From Nocardia xishanensis NBRC 101358 (GTDB lineage Bacteria; Actinomycetota; Actinomycetes; Mycobacteriales; Mycobacteriaceae): a stretch of 64,000 bases of DNA. The translations under genes were made by a program, and so were the position numbers. The stretch spans positions 36,998 through 100,997 of the forward strand of contig NZ_BDCF01000025.1 of NCBI RefSeq assembly GCF_001613365.1. Direction: 5' to 3'. The notes under the pieces are model-generated. The model was not told the DNA's origin, did not search any database, and saw only the letters and a list, made by a program, of their open reading frames with translations. Every line of letters starts with the position of its first letter. Within the stretch, counting starts at the first letter, position 1. Positions 23,924-34,666 of this stretch are shown in pieces.

Positions 23924-24921
23924 GCCGGCCACGACGCTCCGCCGCGGGCTACGACGAATCCGACGTACGGGTTCGTCCCGGCCGAAGTTCGCGTCCGCGC
24001 ACCAAAACTCGTCCACAGCACAACGACGCCGAGTCCGCCATGGTGGTCTCCGTCGACCGCGGCCGCTGGGGCTGCGTGCTCGACGGCGACCCAGAACGCA
24101 GGATCGTGGCCATGCGGGCGCGCGAACTCGGCCGCACCCCGATCGTGGTCGGCGACCAGGTGGACGTCGTCGGCGACCTGTCCGGCAAACCCGACACGCT
24201 GGCGCGCATCGTGCGCGTCGGTGAGCGCAGGACGGTACTGCGCCGCACCGCTGACGACACCGACCCGTTCGAGCGGATCGTGGTCGGCAACGCCGAAAAG
24301 CTGTTCGTCGTGGTGGCGCTCGCCGACCCGCCGCCGCGCACGGGTTTCGTCGAACGGTGCATGGTCGCCGCGTACGTCGGCGGGCTGCGTCCAGTGCTGT
24401 GCCTCACCAAGCACGACTTGGCCGCCGACTCCGAATTCGCCTCCGCCTTCGACGATCTCGATCTCACGATCGTCTACGGCGGCATCGACGATCCGCTCGA
24501 TCCGGTGCTCGACATGCTGACCGACCACCTCACCGCGTTCATCGGGCACTCCGGCGTCGGCAAGTCGACCCTGGTGAATCGCCTTGTGCCGGATGCCGAT
24601 CGGGCGGTCGGCGAGGTCTCCGGCGTCGGCAAGGGCAAGCACACCTCCACCCAGTCCATCGCGCTGGCGCTGCCCGGCGGCGGCTGGGTGATCGACACTC
24701 CCGGCGTGCGCTCCTTCGGCCTCGCCCACATCACCCCGGACGACGTCATCCTGGCCTTCAGCGATCTCGCCGAGGCGATCGAGGACTGCCCGCGCGGCTG
24801 CACCCACCTCGGGCCGCCCGCGGATCCTGAATGCGCGCTGGACACGCTGCCGGACAAGGAACGGCGCGTGGCCGCGATTCGCCGGTTGCTGGTGGCGCTG
24901 AACTCCAACGATCCCTGGTAG
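23920..24921 (+). CDS. rsgA: Ribosome small-subunit-dependent GTPase A
   Basis: A 333-residue circularly permuted GTPase for late 30S assembly. Order of motifs: OB-fold N-domain, TKHD (G4, 163-166), GHSGVGKST (P-loop, 209-217), then DTPG (G3) and a C-terminal zinc motif (CPRGCTHLG...C). Orthologue of Rv3228, which begins a few residues before the shared YDESDVR. In this frame the matching start is CTG 23920, with GGAG seven bases upstream and a CTGA overlap with the aroA stop. The first standard start, GTG 23887, lacks an SD and lies inside aroA. A CTG start is therefore proposed; if wrong, the gene begins at 23887. Confidence 0.94.
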   Translation: MSRPRRSAAGYDESDVRVRPGRSSRPRTKTRPQHNDAESAMVVSVDRGRWGCVLDGDPERRIVAMRARELGRTPIVVGDQVDVVGDLSGKPDTLARIVRVGERRTVLRRTADDTDPFERIVVGNAEKLFVVVALADPPPRTGFVERCMVAAYVGGLRPVLCLTKHDLAADSEFASAFDDLDLTIVYGGIDDPLDPVLDMLTDHLTAFIGHSGVGKSTLVNRLVPDADRAVGEVSGVGKGKHTSTQSIALALPGGGWVIDTPGVRSFGLAHITPDDVILAFSDLAEAIEDCPRGCTHLGPPADPECALDTLPDKERRVAAIRRLLVALNSNDPW

Positions 24922-25004
24922 GACTTGCCGATCGTGCTGGGGTCGGTTGGCGGGAACGATCCGCTTCCCGCGCTGACGTCCCCGGCGCAAGTAGGGTGGA
25001 GCGG

Positions 25005-25760
25005 GTGACCCAGGAAGCCGCCGTCGCCGCTCTGCTCCGCGCCGCACTCGGGCCCCGCTTGCTCGGCGCCTACCGCCACGGTTCGGCCGCGCTCGGCGGG
25101 TTGCGGCCACACAGCGATCTCGACATTCTCGTCGTCACCGACGGGCGGCTGGACAATTCGCAGCGGCGGGCGCTGGTCGACGGGTTGCTCACCGTTTCCG
25201 GCGATCCGCGCGTACCCGGCGCGCCGCGACCGGTCGAACTCAGCACGGTCGCCCAGGCCGACGTGCGGCCGTGGCAGTTCCCGCCGACCCTCGATTTCCA
25301 GTACGGCGAATGGCTGCGTGACGACTACGAACGCGGGATGCTGCCCACGGCGGCGCCGGATCGTGGCCTCGCCGTCCTGGTCACGATGACCCTTCAGGCC
25401 GACTCGCCACTGGTCGGCCCGCCGCCCGCCGAGTTGCTCGACCCCGTACCGCCCGAGCATCTGCGCGGCGTGCTGCTCGACGGCGTCACCGACCTGCTCG
25501 CCGAGCTCGACAGCGATACTCGCAACGTGCTGCTCCGCCTGGCCCGCGTCTGGATGACATTGGAAACGGGCGAGATTCGCGCCAAACCCGAGGCAGCGAG
25601 CTGGGCCGTCGATCGGCTTCCCGCCGAGCACCGCCCCGCGCTCGCACACGCCCGTGCGGTTTACCTCGGGGACGCCGAGGACGTGTGGGCCGATCGGCTT
25701 CCGCAGGCGCACGACACCGCTTCCGCGCTCGTCAGCGAAATACTTCAGTACAGCGCGTGA
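25005..25760 (+). CDS. AadA-like aminoglycoside nucleotidyltransferase domain protein
   Basis: A 251-residue protein with the ANT(3'')/AadA layout. The nucleotidyltransferase motif HGSAALGGLRPHSDLDILVV gives GS at 26-27 and the metal-binding D38-x-D40; the C-terminal helical domain has LLRLARVWMTLETGEIRAKPEAASWA, typical of the aminoglycoside-binding half. It could adenylylate streptomycin or spectinomycin, but chromosomal copies can have other roles. GTG 25005 follows TAGGGT (last T eight bases upstream), a leaderless pattern. It is not part of the M. tuberculosis synteny and lies alone after rsgA. Confidence 0.82.
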   Translation: MTQEAAVAALLRAALGPRLLGAYRHGSAALGGLRPHSDLDILVVTDGRLDNSQRRALVDGLLTVSGDPRVPGAPRPVELSTVAQADVRPWQFPPTLDFQYGEWLRDDYERGMLPTAAPDRGLAVLVTMTLQADSPLVGPPPAELLDPVPPEHLRGVLLDGVTDLLAELDSDTRNVLLRLARVWMTLETGEIRAKPEAASWAVDRLPAEHRPALAHARAVYLGDAEDVWADRLPQAHDTASALVSEILQYSA

Positions 25761-25820
25761 ATCGCATCGATCGCGGTGAAACCGAGGGGTCGACCGAAAC
25801 GACTGCCTGGTGGTCGCGGG

Positions 25821-26198
25821 TCAGTGACCGTCGGGTTGCCCTGGTGCGAACGGCCACTCCTCGAAGTGCACGCAGCGGCCGGAATCGTCGAAGCGGATGA
25901 TCCACAGGTCGCGCCAGCGGGCGGGATCGTCGCGCTCGTATTCGACCTGGACCCGGACCACCGCGGTGTCGCCGTCCACCGCGACGAGGTCGGAAATCAT
26001 GGTGAACAGCTCGTCCGGTCCGTCCCGGCCCGCTTCCCAGAACTCGGCCAGCGCCGTGCGGCCGACGATCGGGTTCGCCCACGGGGACACCACGTAGCGG
26101 GTGTCCTCGACGAACAGTTCAGCGAGCGCGTTGGTGCCCGGTGTGCGCCAGGCACGTTCGTAGGCCGCCACCCATGCGCGAACCGTTTCGCGATCCAT
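25821..26198 (-). CDS. SnoaL/NTF2-like fold protein
   Basis: A 125-residue protein of the NTF2-like superfamily. A helical N-terminus (RETVRAWVAAYERAWRTPG) is followed by alternating strands with FVEDTRYVVSPWANPIVGRTALAEFW, VRVQVEYERDD and WIIRFDDSGRCVHFEEWPF. Members include isomerases, hydratases and ligand-binding proteins, so no reaction is assigned. ATG 26198 was chosen; the frame stays open further upstream but lacks the fold there. It converges with the nucleotidyltransferase gene. Confidence 0.82.
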   Translation of the reverse strand: MDRETVRAWVAAYERAWRTPGTNALAELFVEDTRYVVSPWANPIVGRTALAEFWEAGRDGPDELFTMISDLVAVDGDTAVVRVQVEYERDDPARWRDLWIIRFDDSGRCVHFEEWPFAPGQPDGH

Positions 26199-26556
26199 GC
26201 CACGGACGGTACTCCGAGCGATGCGCGGGAACGAAGAATTACGAACACGTTCGACGTGCCGCCGGATTCGGCCGACGCGCTGCGCGGCTTCGGCGCCGTC
26301 GATGATGGGCTCTTCTGCGAACTCTGAAATCGAATCACGCACTGCGAGTGATCAATCCCCGCATCCGTGCGCCAAAACCAGGGAGCAGGTACGGAATTGG
26401 GAACAGTTCCGAGTGGAGAGTTCGGCCCACCCCCCTTTGCCGGAGAGAAAGCCGATCGCCGTGCCGAATCGGTCAAACGACCTAGATCAATCCGTCTACG
26501 GTGTCGGGGAATTCAGAGATTCGTCAACGACGATGCAGTCAGAAGGCGAGGCAGTT
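26199..26556. promoter_or_regulatory. Divergent intergenic region of SnoaL-like and EspR-like genes
   Basis: About 360 bases, lower in GC than the flanks around 26330-26530. Promoters for both genes should be here. I found no convincing operator or hairpin. Confidence 0.4.
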
Positions 26557-26973
26557 GTGGACAGGGATTTCGGAACCCGGTTGACCCTGGCGTTCGAGAT
26601 GTGGGAGCGCCGGTACGGGCAGCCGCTCTCCGATCAGACCGTCGCGGCGTGGTTGACGGCCATCGGCCGGCAGGTCACCCCCGACTACGTGCAATGCCTG
26701 CGCACCGGCCACATCGCCATCGTCCCGGCCGAACTGCGTTCCGCCATCGCACAGGTCTTCGGCGTCGACCCCGGCTTCTTCGCCTATCTTCCCCTCCTGT
26801 CGCACGCCGAGGACGCGGCCGTCCTCGCCGACCTCGACAACCCCACCCTGCGCCGCCTCGGCCGCGTCGCCACCGGCCTCTCCATGCGCACGATGCTCTA
26901 CCTGGAATCGGTCGCCGACACCCTCCGCCGCGCCGACGGTCTTCCCCCGATCAACTGGACCGCCCAAATCTGA
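26557..26973 (+). CDS. EspR-like helix-turn-helix DNA-binding protein
   Basis: A 138-residue protein with the size and layout of EspR, the M. tuberculosis nucleoid-associated regulator. It has a winged N-terminal HTH (DRDFGTRLTLAFEMWERRYG, LTAIGRQVTPDYVQCLRTG), the acidic linker FGVDPGFFAYLP and a C-terminal dimerisation helix (LRRLGRVATGLSMRTMLYLESVADTLRRADG, given here in part). GTG 26557 has GAGG six bases upstream; ATG 26533 is an alternative. A U-tailed hairpin follows. A second EspR-like gene lies at 42192. Confidence 0.83.
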   Translation: MDRDFGTRLTLAFEMWERRYGQPLSDQTVAAWLTAIGRQVTPDYVQCLRTGHIAIVPAELRSAIAQVFGVDPGFFAYLPLLSHAEDAAVLADLDNPTLRRLGRVATGLSMRTMLYLESVADTLRRADGLPPINWTAQI

Positions 26974-27010
26974 CCCACAATTCGTGGTGGCCCCTCGCCA
27001 CGAAATACCT

Positions 27011-27042
27011 GAGGCGTCCGGGAGAACCCGGGCGCCTCTTTT
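27011..27042 (+). terminator. Intrinsic terminator after the EspR-like gene
   Basis: 12-bp arms (27011-27022 and 27027-27038, one mismatch) and TTTT follow 38 bases after the stop codon. The rest of the gap to 27209 shows no gene. Confidence 0.8.
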
Positions 27043-27209
27043 CGTGTGATCCGGATACGGCACATCCTCCGTGCCGGACGGGCCGCACACTGGCGGACCG
27101 CCGCCGTAGAACCAACACAATCGGCTGCAGAGGTCCCCGCCTTTCGGGTCGGATGCCGGTCAGTGCCCTACCCAGCAGACCCTGAGAGGTCGAAACACGC
27201 GGGAACAGT

Positions 27210-28787
27210 TCACGCGCGCAAGACGGTGACCGTTCGTCCTGCGGGTGTGGTCGCTTCGGAGAATGCGGTGCGTTGATCGATCGGCTCGGCTGCGGAGCGG
27301 CGGTCGAAGATCACCAGTACTCCGGTGCTCAATTCGAATCGGTCCAGGTAACCGTCGAGCTGGCCGAGCCCGACGGCGAGCGGATCGGTTTCCCTGTCCC
27401 GCCAGACTTTCAGCTCCAATGCCTCGCGCTGCCACGCTCGGTGGCCGTCCGCGTCTGTGTAGGGCTGGCGGACGAGCAGATCGATGCGGCCGCGACCCAC
27501 GCCGTATTCGCGGTCGATGTACCCGCCGCCGTTGACGATTCGGTGCAGGAACGCCATCATCACCAGTTGCGCTGCCGCCTCGTGGTAGCCCTGTTGGGCG
27601 GCGAGAACCTCGCCGTTCAGTTTCCAGAATGCGGCGAATTCGGTGAGCAGACGGGGGAAGTCGAGGCGCCCGTCCGGCAGCCGGAAGCTGCTCGGCTCGA
27701 GAAGCACGTTGTTCTCGATCGCCGAACCGAGAACCCGGAGGATGACCTCCTTGTAGATCGGATTCGCGATCCTGATCGGCCGGTCGTCGGCGATCAGGCC
27801 GAGATCCCGGACGTAGGAGACGGCGTCGTTGAACGTTAGATCCGCATCCAACAACGTGCCCGCGATCAGCGGTTCGATGACCATACGCACGCGATCCTCG
27901 CCGAGCTTCGACACCAGCGAGTCCAGGTGGGTGGCGCGCGCGACGATCAACCGTTCCTTGGCTTCGTCGATGTGGTCGTCGGTGATCGTGGTTCGCACTT
28001 GCATCTTGTCGACGACCTCGGCCGCAAGGGCGTTGACGAGCCAGGGCTGGCCTTGGGTGTAGAAGTAGGCGAGATCGACTGCGCGGGAGGTGAATTCCTG
28101 CCCGGTTTCCTCGGCGTACTGCGAATACAGCTCGGCCACGTCGGCATGGGTGAAGTCACCGAGCCGCATCGACTCGACCTTGATGTTGAACGGGCTGGCG
28201 GATCCGAGTCGCGACGGGTCGCCCCCGGAAGCCGCCTTGTAGTCTCTGACGTCGCGCAGCCCGCACAGCACGATCGCGTGTACGAAGCCATCCCGGTTGA
28301 TGGTGTAGCCGTCCCGCAGTTGCCGTAGTACGCTGCGCAGGCTCTCGCCGCGAATGGCGTCGATCTCATCGAAGAACAACACCAGCGGCCGCGGACAACG
28401 AGCAGTCCACGCGGTGAGTGCGGCGTTGAGGCGATTGCCCAGCTTCGCCTCGGGCCACGGGTCGGGGGGCAACAACTCGGGAGCGAACCCACGCGCCATG
28501 GCCCGCTTTCCTATCACGTCCAGCAGGACTCGCTCTACGGTGTCGACGTCGTCGGCGAAGGGTTCGGCGGACTCGCAAGAAAAGTGCAGCGCAAGATACT
28601 CTCCCTCCTCGGTCAGCTCCCGCGCCAATTCCGCCAGACTGGTCGTCTTCCCCGACTGTCGCGGCGCGTGCAGGACGAAATACTGCCCGCGGTCGATGTG
28701 CCTGCGAGCATCGATCAGCCGCTCGGCGGCCGGAAGCATGTAATGCCGTTTCGGGTCGCAGGGCCCCGCGGTATTGAAGTAACGCAC
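27210..28787 (-). CDS. AAA-like ATPase with C-terminal PD-(D/E)XK nuclease-type domain
   Basis: A 525-residue protein outside the conserved synteny. The N-terminal STAND/AAA-like domain has a variant P-loop HAPRQSGKTT (about 40-49; Ala replaces the first Gly) and Walker B LVLFFDEID (135-143). The middle resembles AAA-14/AAA-35 ATPases (GQPWLVNALA). The C-terminal domain keeps a PD-(D/E)XK spacing: E427, D436 (GRGRIDLLV), E458-x-K460 (ALELKVWR). Similar fusions occur in accessory genomes and some defence islands, but the cellular role is not known. No partner gene is adjacent; it lies between an EspR-like gene and secA1. Confidence 0.82.
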   Translation of the reverse strand: MRYFNTAGPCDPKRHYMLPAAERLIDARRHIDRGQYFVLHAPRQSGKTTSLAELARELTEEGEYLALHFSCESAEPFADDVDTVERVLLDVIGKRAMARGFAPELLPPDPWPEAKLGNRLNAALTAWTARCPRPLVLFFDEIDAIRGESLRSVLRQLRDGYTINRDGFVHAIVLCGLRDVRDYKAASGGDPSRLGSASPFNIKVESMRLGDFTHADVAELYSQYAEETGQEFTSRAVDLAYFYTQGQPWLVNALAAEVVDKMQVRTTITDDHIDEAKERLIVARATHLDSLVSKLGEDRVRMVIEPLIAGTLLDADLTFNDAVSYVRDLGLIADDRPIRIANPIYKEVILRVLGSAIENNVLLEPSSFRLPDGRLDFPRLLTEFAAFWKLNGEVLAAQQGYHEAAAQLVMMAFLHRIVNGGGYIDREYGVGRGRIDLLVRQPYTDADGHRAWQREALELKVWRDRETDPLAVGLGQLDGYLDRFELSTGVLVIFDRRSAAEPIDQRTAFSEATTPAGRTVTVLRA

Positions 28788-28930
28788 TGCAAGTCCTTCC
28801 CCTCCGGGCCGCTGGAGTCACCTCGCTCGCGGCTGACCAGCACACACTACTTGTGCGCCCTGACAAGCGGTGACGACGGCATGCCTCGTTGTTCGCGCGA
28901 CTCCGAATCGAATGAGCAGGTCGAAAACGA

Positions 28931-28963
28931 CGAAGGCGCCCAGGGGAACCCTGGGCGCCTTCG
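28931..28963 (-). terminator. secA1 terminator
   Basis: Perfect 15-bp arms (28931-28945 and 28949-28963) with a 3-nt loop; on the minus strand TCGTTTTCG follows. It lies 14 bases past the secA1 stop. Confidence 0.9.
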
Positions 28964-28976
28964 ATGTTCGGGTCGA

Positions 28977-31817
<2,841 letters not shown>

Positions 31818-32465
31818 GGGTCTCGTCAGTCCTCTGGTCGGTGTGTCAAATGTTCGGCCCCCACATCTTCCGCCGGGCACGGCGGAATCCGCAGCACGCC
31901 TCATGGTAATGCTGCAACCATGCTAGCGACGTCCGCGTTCGCCCTGGCCATGTGCGTGGGCTCGGAACGCGCCGCGTCCGGCTGTGTGTACTGGGCGCCA
32001 TCGCCGCGGCGGCCGCGAGGCGTCGCTTCTCACCGTACTCGCCTCGCGGTGCGTGCGACGGCCGTGGCGGACGCGAATCCGCGGGTCAACGCCTCGGCGT
32101 CCGTCGGCCGCGCCGCAAACCGGGGGCGAATCACACTCGAGCCGAGCCGCTTCGGAGGAAGGTGCCATACGATGGCAGGGGTCCGACGCGCCGGTGGCAG
32201 CGGCATATGCGCGGGACGGCAAGGGCAGTGCGGCTCGTGATCTCCTGATACGGAGCGAGCGAAAGCGACGGTCGCCGACTGTGCAGTCCCCACCCTTCTC
32301 GAAACCCCATCCCGCTCGAACGAGCTCGGACAACCCTGCCCCGGGGGCTGCCAAGGGTAAAGATCTGTACCGATTTCGCTGGATATGCCACAGGATCCAC
32401 CACCTTTTCCTTGTCGCGAACGACAATGGGGCGGGGACACGGCATCGGAAGGAGCACCGGGCAGC
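31818..32465. promoter_or_regulatory. Long divergent region between secA1 and the WS/DGAT-like gene
   Basis: About 650 bases without a convincing gene. In the secA1 leader an 8-bp stem, TTCCGCCG/CGGCGGAA (31868-31875/31880-31887), lies about 50 bases upstream of the start. AAGGAG (32450-32455) precedes GTG 32466 by ten bases. I recognised no riboswitch or small RNA. Confidence 0.45.
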
Positions 32466-33884
32466 GTGATCACGCGTTTGACGCCGCAGGACGCGGCGTT
32501 CTATCGGCTCGAGTCGAGCAGCAATCCGATCCACATCGGCTCGCTCGCGATCGTCCGCAACACCGACGGCCTCCTCGACGGCGAATCGCCCCTCGACTAC
32601 GACCGGCTCGTCGATCTGGTGGAAAGCAGGCTCTCCCTGGTCCCGCGCTACCGGCGCAAGGTGCGCGAGATCCCGTTCGCGCTCGGCAGACCGGTGTGGG
32701 TCGAGGACAGCCGCTTCGACATCACCTATCACATCCGCCGCTCCGCGCTGCCGAGTCCCGGCACCGACGAACAGCTGCACGACCTGGTCGCGCGGCTGGC
32801 ATCGCGGCCGCTCGACCAGAGCAAGCCGCTGTGGGAGATGTATCTGATCGAAGGGCTCAGCGAGGGCCGCAGCGCCATCTTCACCAAGACCCATTCGGCG
32901 CTGGTCGACGGCATCGGCGCGCTGGAGATCGGGCACGTCATCCTCGATGCGAGCCCGTCGCCGCGCGGCCTCGCCGACGACGCCTGGGTGGCGCCTCGCG
33001 AACCCACCGACGTGGAGCTGCTGGTCGGCGCGCTCACTCATCTGGCTGCCCAGCCACGTGAGGCGCTCGAGGTGGCCCGCGACGCGAGCGCGGACGCCTT
33101 CGCGATGATCGGCGCGGCGGGCCGCGCGGTCGACTCGGTCGTCTCCGCGGTGCGCACCGCCGCGATCGGCGCGCCGGACAGCCCGCTCAACGCGCGCACC
33201 TCGCGCAGCCGCCGCTTCGACGTGGTGCGCACCGACCTGGACGACTACCGCAAGATCCGCCACCGCTTCGACTGCTCGACCAACGACGCGATCCTCGCCG
33301 TGGTCACCGGGGCGCTGCGCAACTGGCTGCTCTCCCGCGGTGAGGCGCTGATCGAATCGACCACGCTGCGCGCGGTGGTGCCGATGTCGGTGTACGTCGA
33401 AGGCCCGGACCGGGATCGGCTCGAGCCGGCGAGCGAGGTGTCCTCGTTCCTGCTGGATCTGCCGGTCGGCGAGCCCAATCCGGTGATGCGGCTCTCGCAC
33501 ATCGCACACGCCACCGAGGCCAACAGCAAGGCCCGGCGCGGGGTGCGTGCGCGCACGCTGGTGCACATGGCCGGGTTCGCTCCGGCCAGCCTGCATGCGA
33601 TGAGCGTGCGGGCGGCGAGTACGTTCGCAGAGCACACGTTCAACTTGGTGATCACCAACGCGCCGGGTCCGCAGACGCCGATGTACATCGGCGGCGCGCG
33701 GATGCTGGAGATGTATCCGGTGTCGCCGCTGCTGCGCAATCAGGCCTCGAGCATCGGGATCACGTCCTACGACGGGCGGGTCTTCTACGGACTCAACGCC
33801 GACCGCGACGCGATGGCCGATATCGAGGTGCTGGCCGCCGCGGTGCACGAGTCCATGGAGGAGATGCTCGGTGCCTGCGCCTGA
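32466..33884 (+). CDS. Wax ester synthase/diacylglycerol acyltransferase (WS/DGAT)-like protein
   Basis: A 472-residue protein of the bacterial WS/DGAT family, which esterifies acyl-CoA to diacylglycerol or fatty alcohol in storage-lipid formation. Family blocks: LTPQDAAFYRLES, PLDQSKPLWEMYLIEGL, NDAILAVVTGALRNWL and NLVITNAPGPQTPMYI. The catalytic HHxxxDG reads H143-S144-ALVDG: the second histidine is Ser. It may be inactive, altered in specificity or a regulatory paralogue. The first gene of a + strand lipid operon (DUF6912, reductase, desaturases). M. tuberculosis has tgs3 in the matching cluster. Confidence 0.9.
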   Translation: MITRLTPQDAAFYRLESSSNPIHIGSLAIVRNTDGLLDGESPLDYDRLVDLVESRLSLVPRYRRKVREIPFALGRPVWVEDSRFDITYHIRRSALPSPGTDEQLHDLVARLASRPLDQSKPLWEMYLIEGLSEGRSAIFTKTHSALVDGIGALEIGHVILDASPSPRGLADDAWVAPREPTDVELLVGALTHLAAQPREALEVARDASADAFAMIGAAGRAVDSVVSAVRTAAIGAPDSPLNARTSRSRRFDVVRTDLDDYRKIRHRFDCSTNDAILAVVTGALRNWLLSRGEALIESTTLRAVVPMSVYVEGPDRDRLEPASEVSSFLLDLPVGEPNPVMRLSHIAHATEANSKARRGVRARTLVHMAGFAPASLHAMSVRAASTFAEHTFNLVITNAPGPQTPMYIGGARMLEMYPVSPLLRNQASSIGITSYDGRVFYGLNADRDAMADIEVLAAAVHESMEEMLGACA

Positions 33885-34446
33885 TCAGAAGAACATACTG
33901 CGGGTGTACGTACCCGCGACGGTGCCGATGCTGCGCGCGCTGGTCGAGGAGCGGGAGATCTTCCCGATCGGCGGCACGGCTTTCGCGGTCACGCCCGCGC
34001 TGCGCGAGGCCTACGCGTCCGGCGACGACGAGGAGCTGGCCGAGGTCGCGATGCTGGAGGCGGCCCGCGCCTCGCTGCGCCTGCTCGCCGCCGAACGCGA
34101 GGCCATCGTCGAGGACATCGAGGACGGCGAACCCGCGGCGGCGCGGCCGTCCGGCGGCCCGGTGTACCGGCGGGCCGTGATCGCCGCGGACGTCACGGGC
34201 GCCAAGCTGCGGCCCGACCTCGACGACGCGGTGGTCAAGCTCGCGGGGCCGATCGGCTACGAGCGGATCGCCTCGATCCACGTCGACCTGGCCGAGGCCG
34301 AGCCGGAGGTGGCCAAGGCGGTGGACGTCATCGACGCGGCCGATCTCGGTGACGCCGACGCCGAATTCGTGCTCGGCGACGCGGAGGACCACCAGCTCGC
34401 CTGGTACGCCGCGCAGGAACTTCCGTTCCTGCTCGAATTGCTCTGA
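33871..34446 (+). CDS. DUF6912 family protein (Rv3231c-like)
   Basis: A 191-residue acidic soluble protein of unknown function. Conserved blocks include ILRVYVPATVPMLRALVE near the start, FAVTPALREAY and the C-terminal EDHQLAWYAAQELPFLLELL. GTG 33871 has GGAGGAG upstream and overlaps the acyltransferase gene by 14 bases, so the two are co-translated. In M. tuberculosis Rv3231c lies in the same cluster as desA3 and its reductase, which suggests a link to lipid metabolism, unproven. Confidence 0.86.
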   Translation: MPAPDQKNILRVYVPATVPMLRALVEEREIFPIGGTAFAVTPALREAYASGDDEELAEVAMLEAARASLRLLAAEREAIVEDIEDGEPAAARPSGGPVYRRAVIAADVTGAKLRPDLDDAVVKLAGPIGYERIASIHVDLAEAEPEVAKAVDVIDAADLGDADAEFVLGDAEDHQLAWYAAQELPFLLELL

Positions 34447-34589
34447 ACTCGATCGCGGTCGGGTCGGATGCCCTGCGCGGAACCGCGTTGTGGCGAAGAC
34501 GCCGGGTCGTATCCTCGGGTCGAATCACGTTGGGCCGGAAGCGTTTCGAAGCCGCGGCGGGAAGCGGGCGCGCGGTCGCCCGTGCCCGC

Positions 34590-34612
34590 TAACCTACGAT
34601 GCCGTAACCTAG
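34590..34612. promoter_or_regulatory. TACG-N4-CGTA operator candidate before the desaturase reductase
   Basis: TAACCTACGATGCCGTAACC centres on TACG-ATGC-CGTA (34595-34606), 61 bases before the reductase ATG. The same dyad occurs before the second desaturase gene at 37432, so a common regulator is likely. Confidence 0.62.
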
Positions 34613-34666
34613 CCGAGAGCGACCCCGACGGCGGTCGCCACCTCGACAGAAAGACGAACGGCACCG

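Noticed and set aside
20936..24016. Open frame of more than 1000 codons antisense to the aldehyde dehydrogenase and aroA genes
   Set aside because: Its sequence is Gly/Arg/Val/His-rich without family motifs, while the opposite strand encodes two complete enzymes. Long antisense frames are expected at this GC content.
31905..32465. Small RNA or c-di-AMP riboswitch between secA1 and the acyltransferase gene
   Set aside because: I could not assemble a known consensus, and the hairpins there are short; too weak to call.
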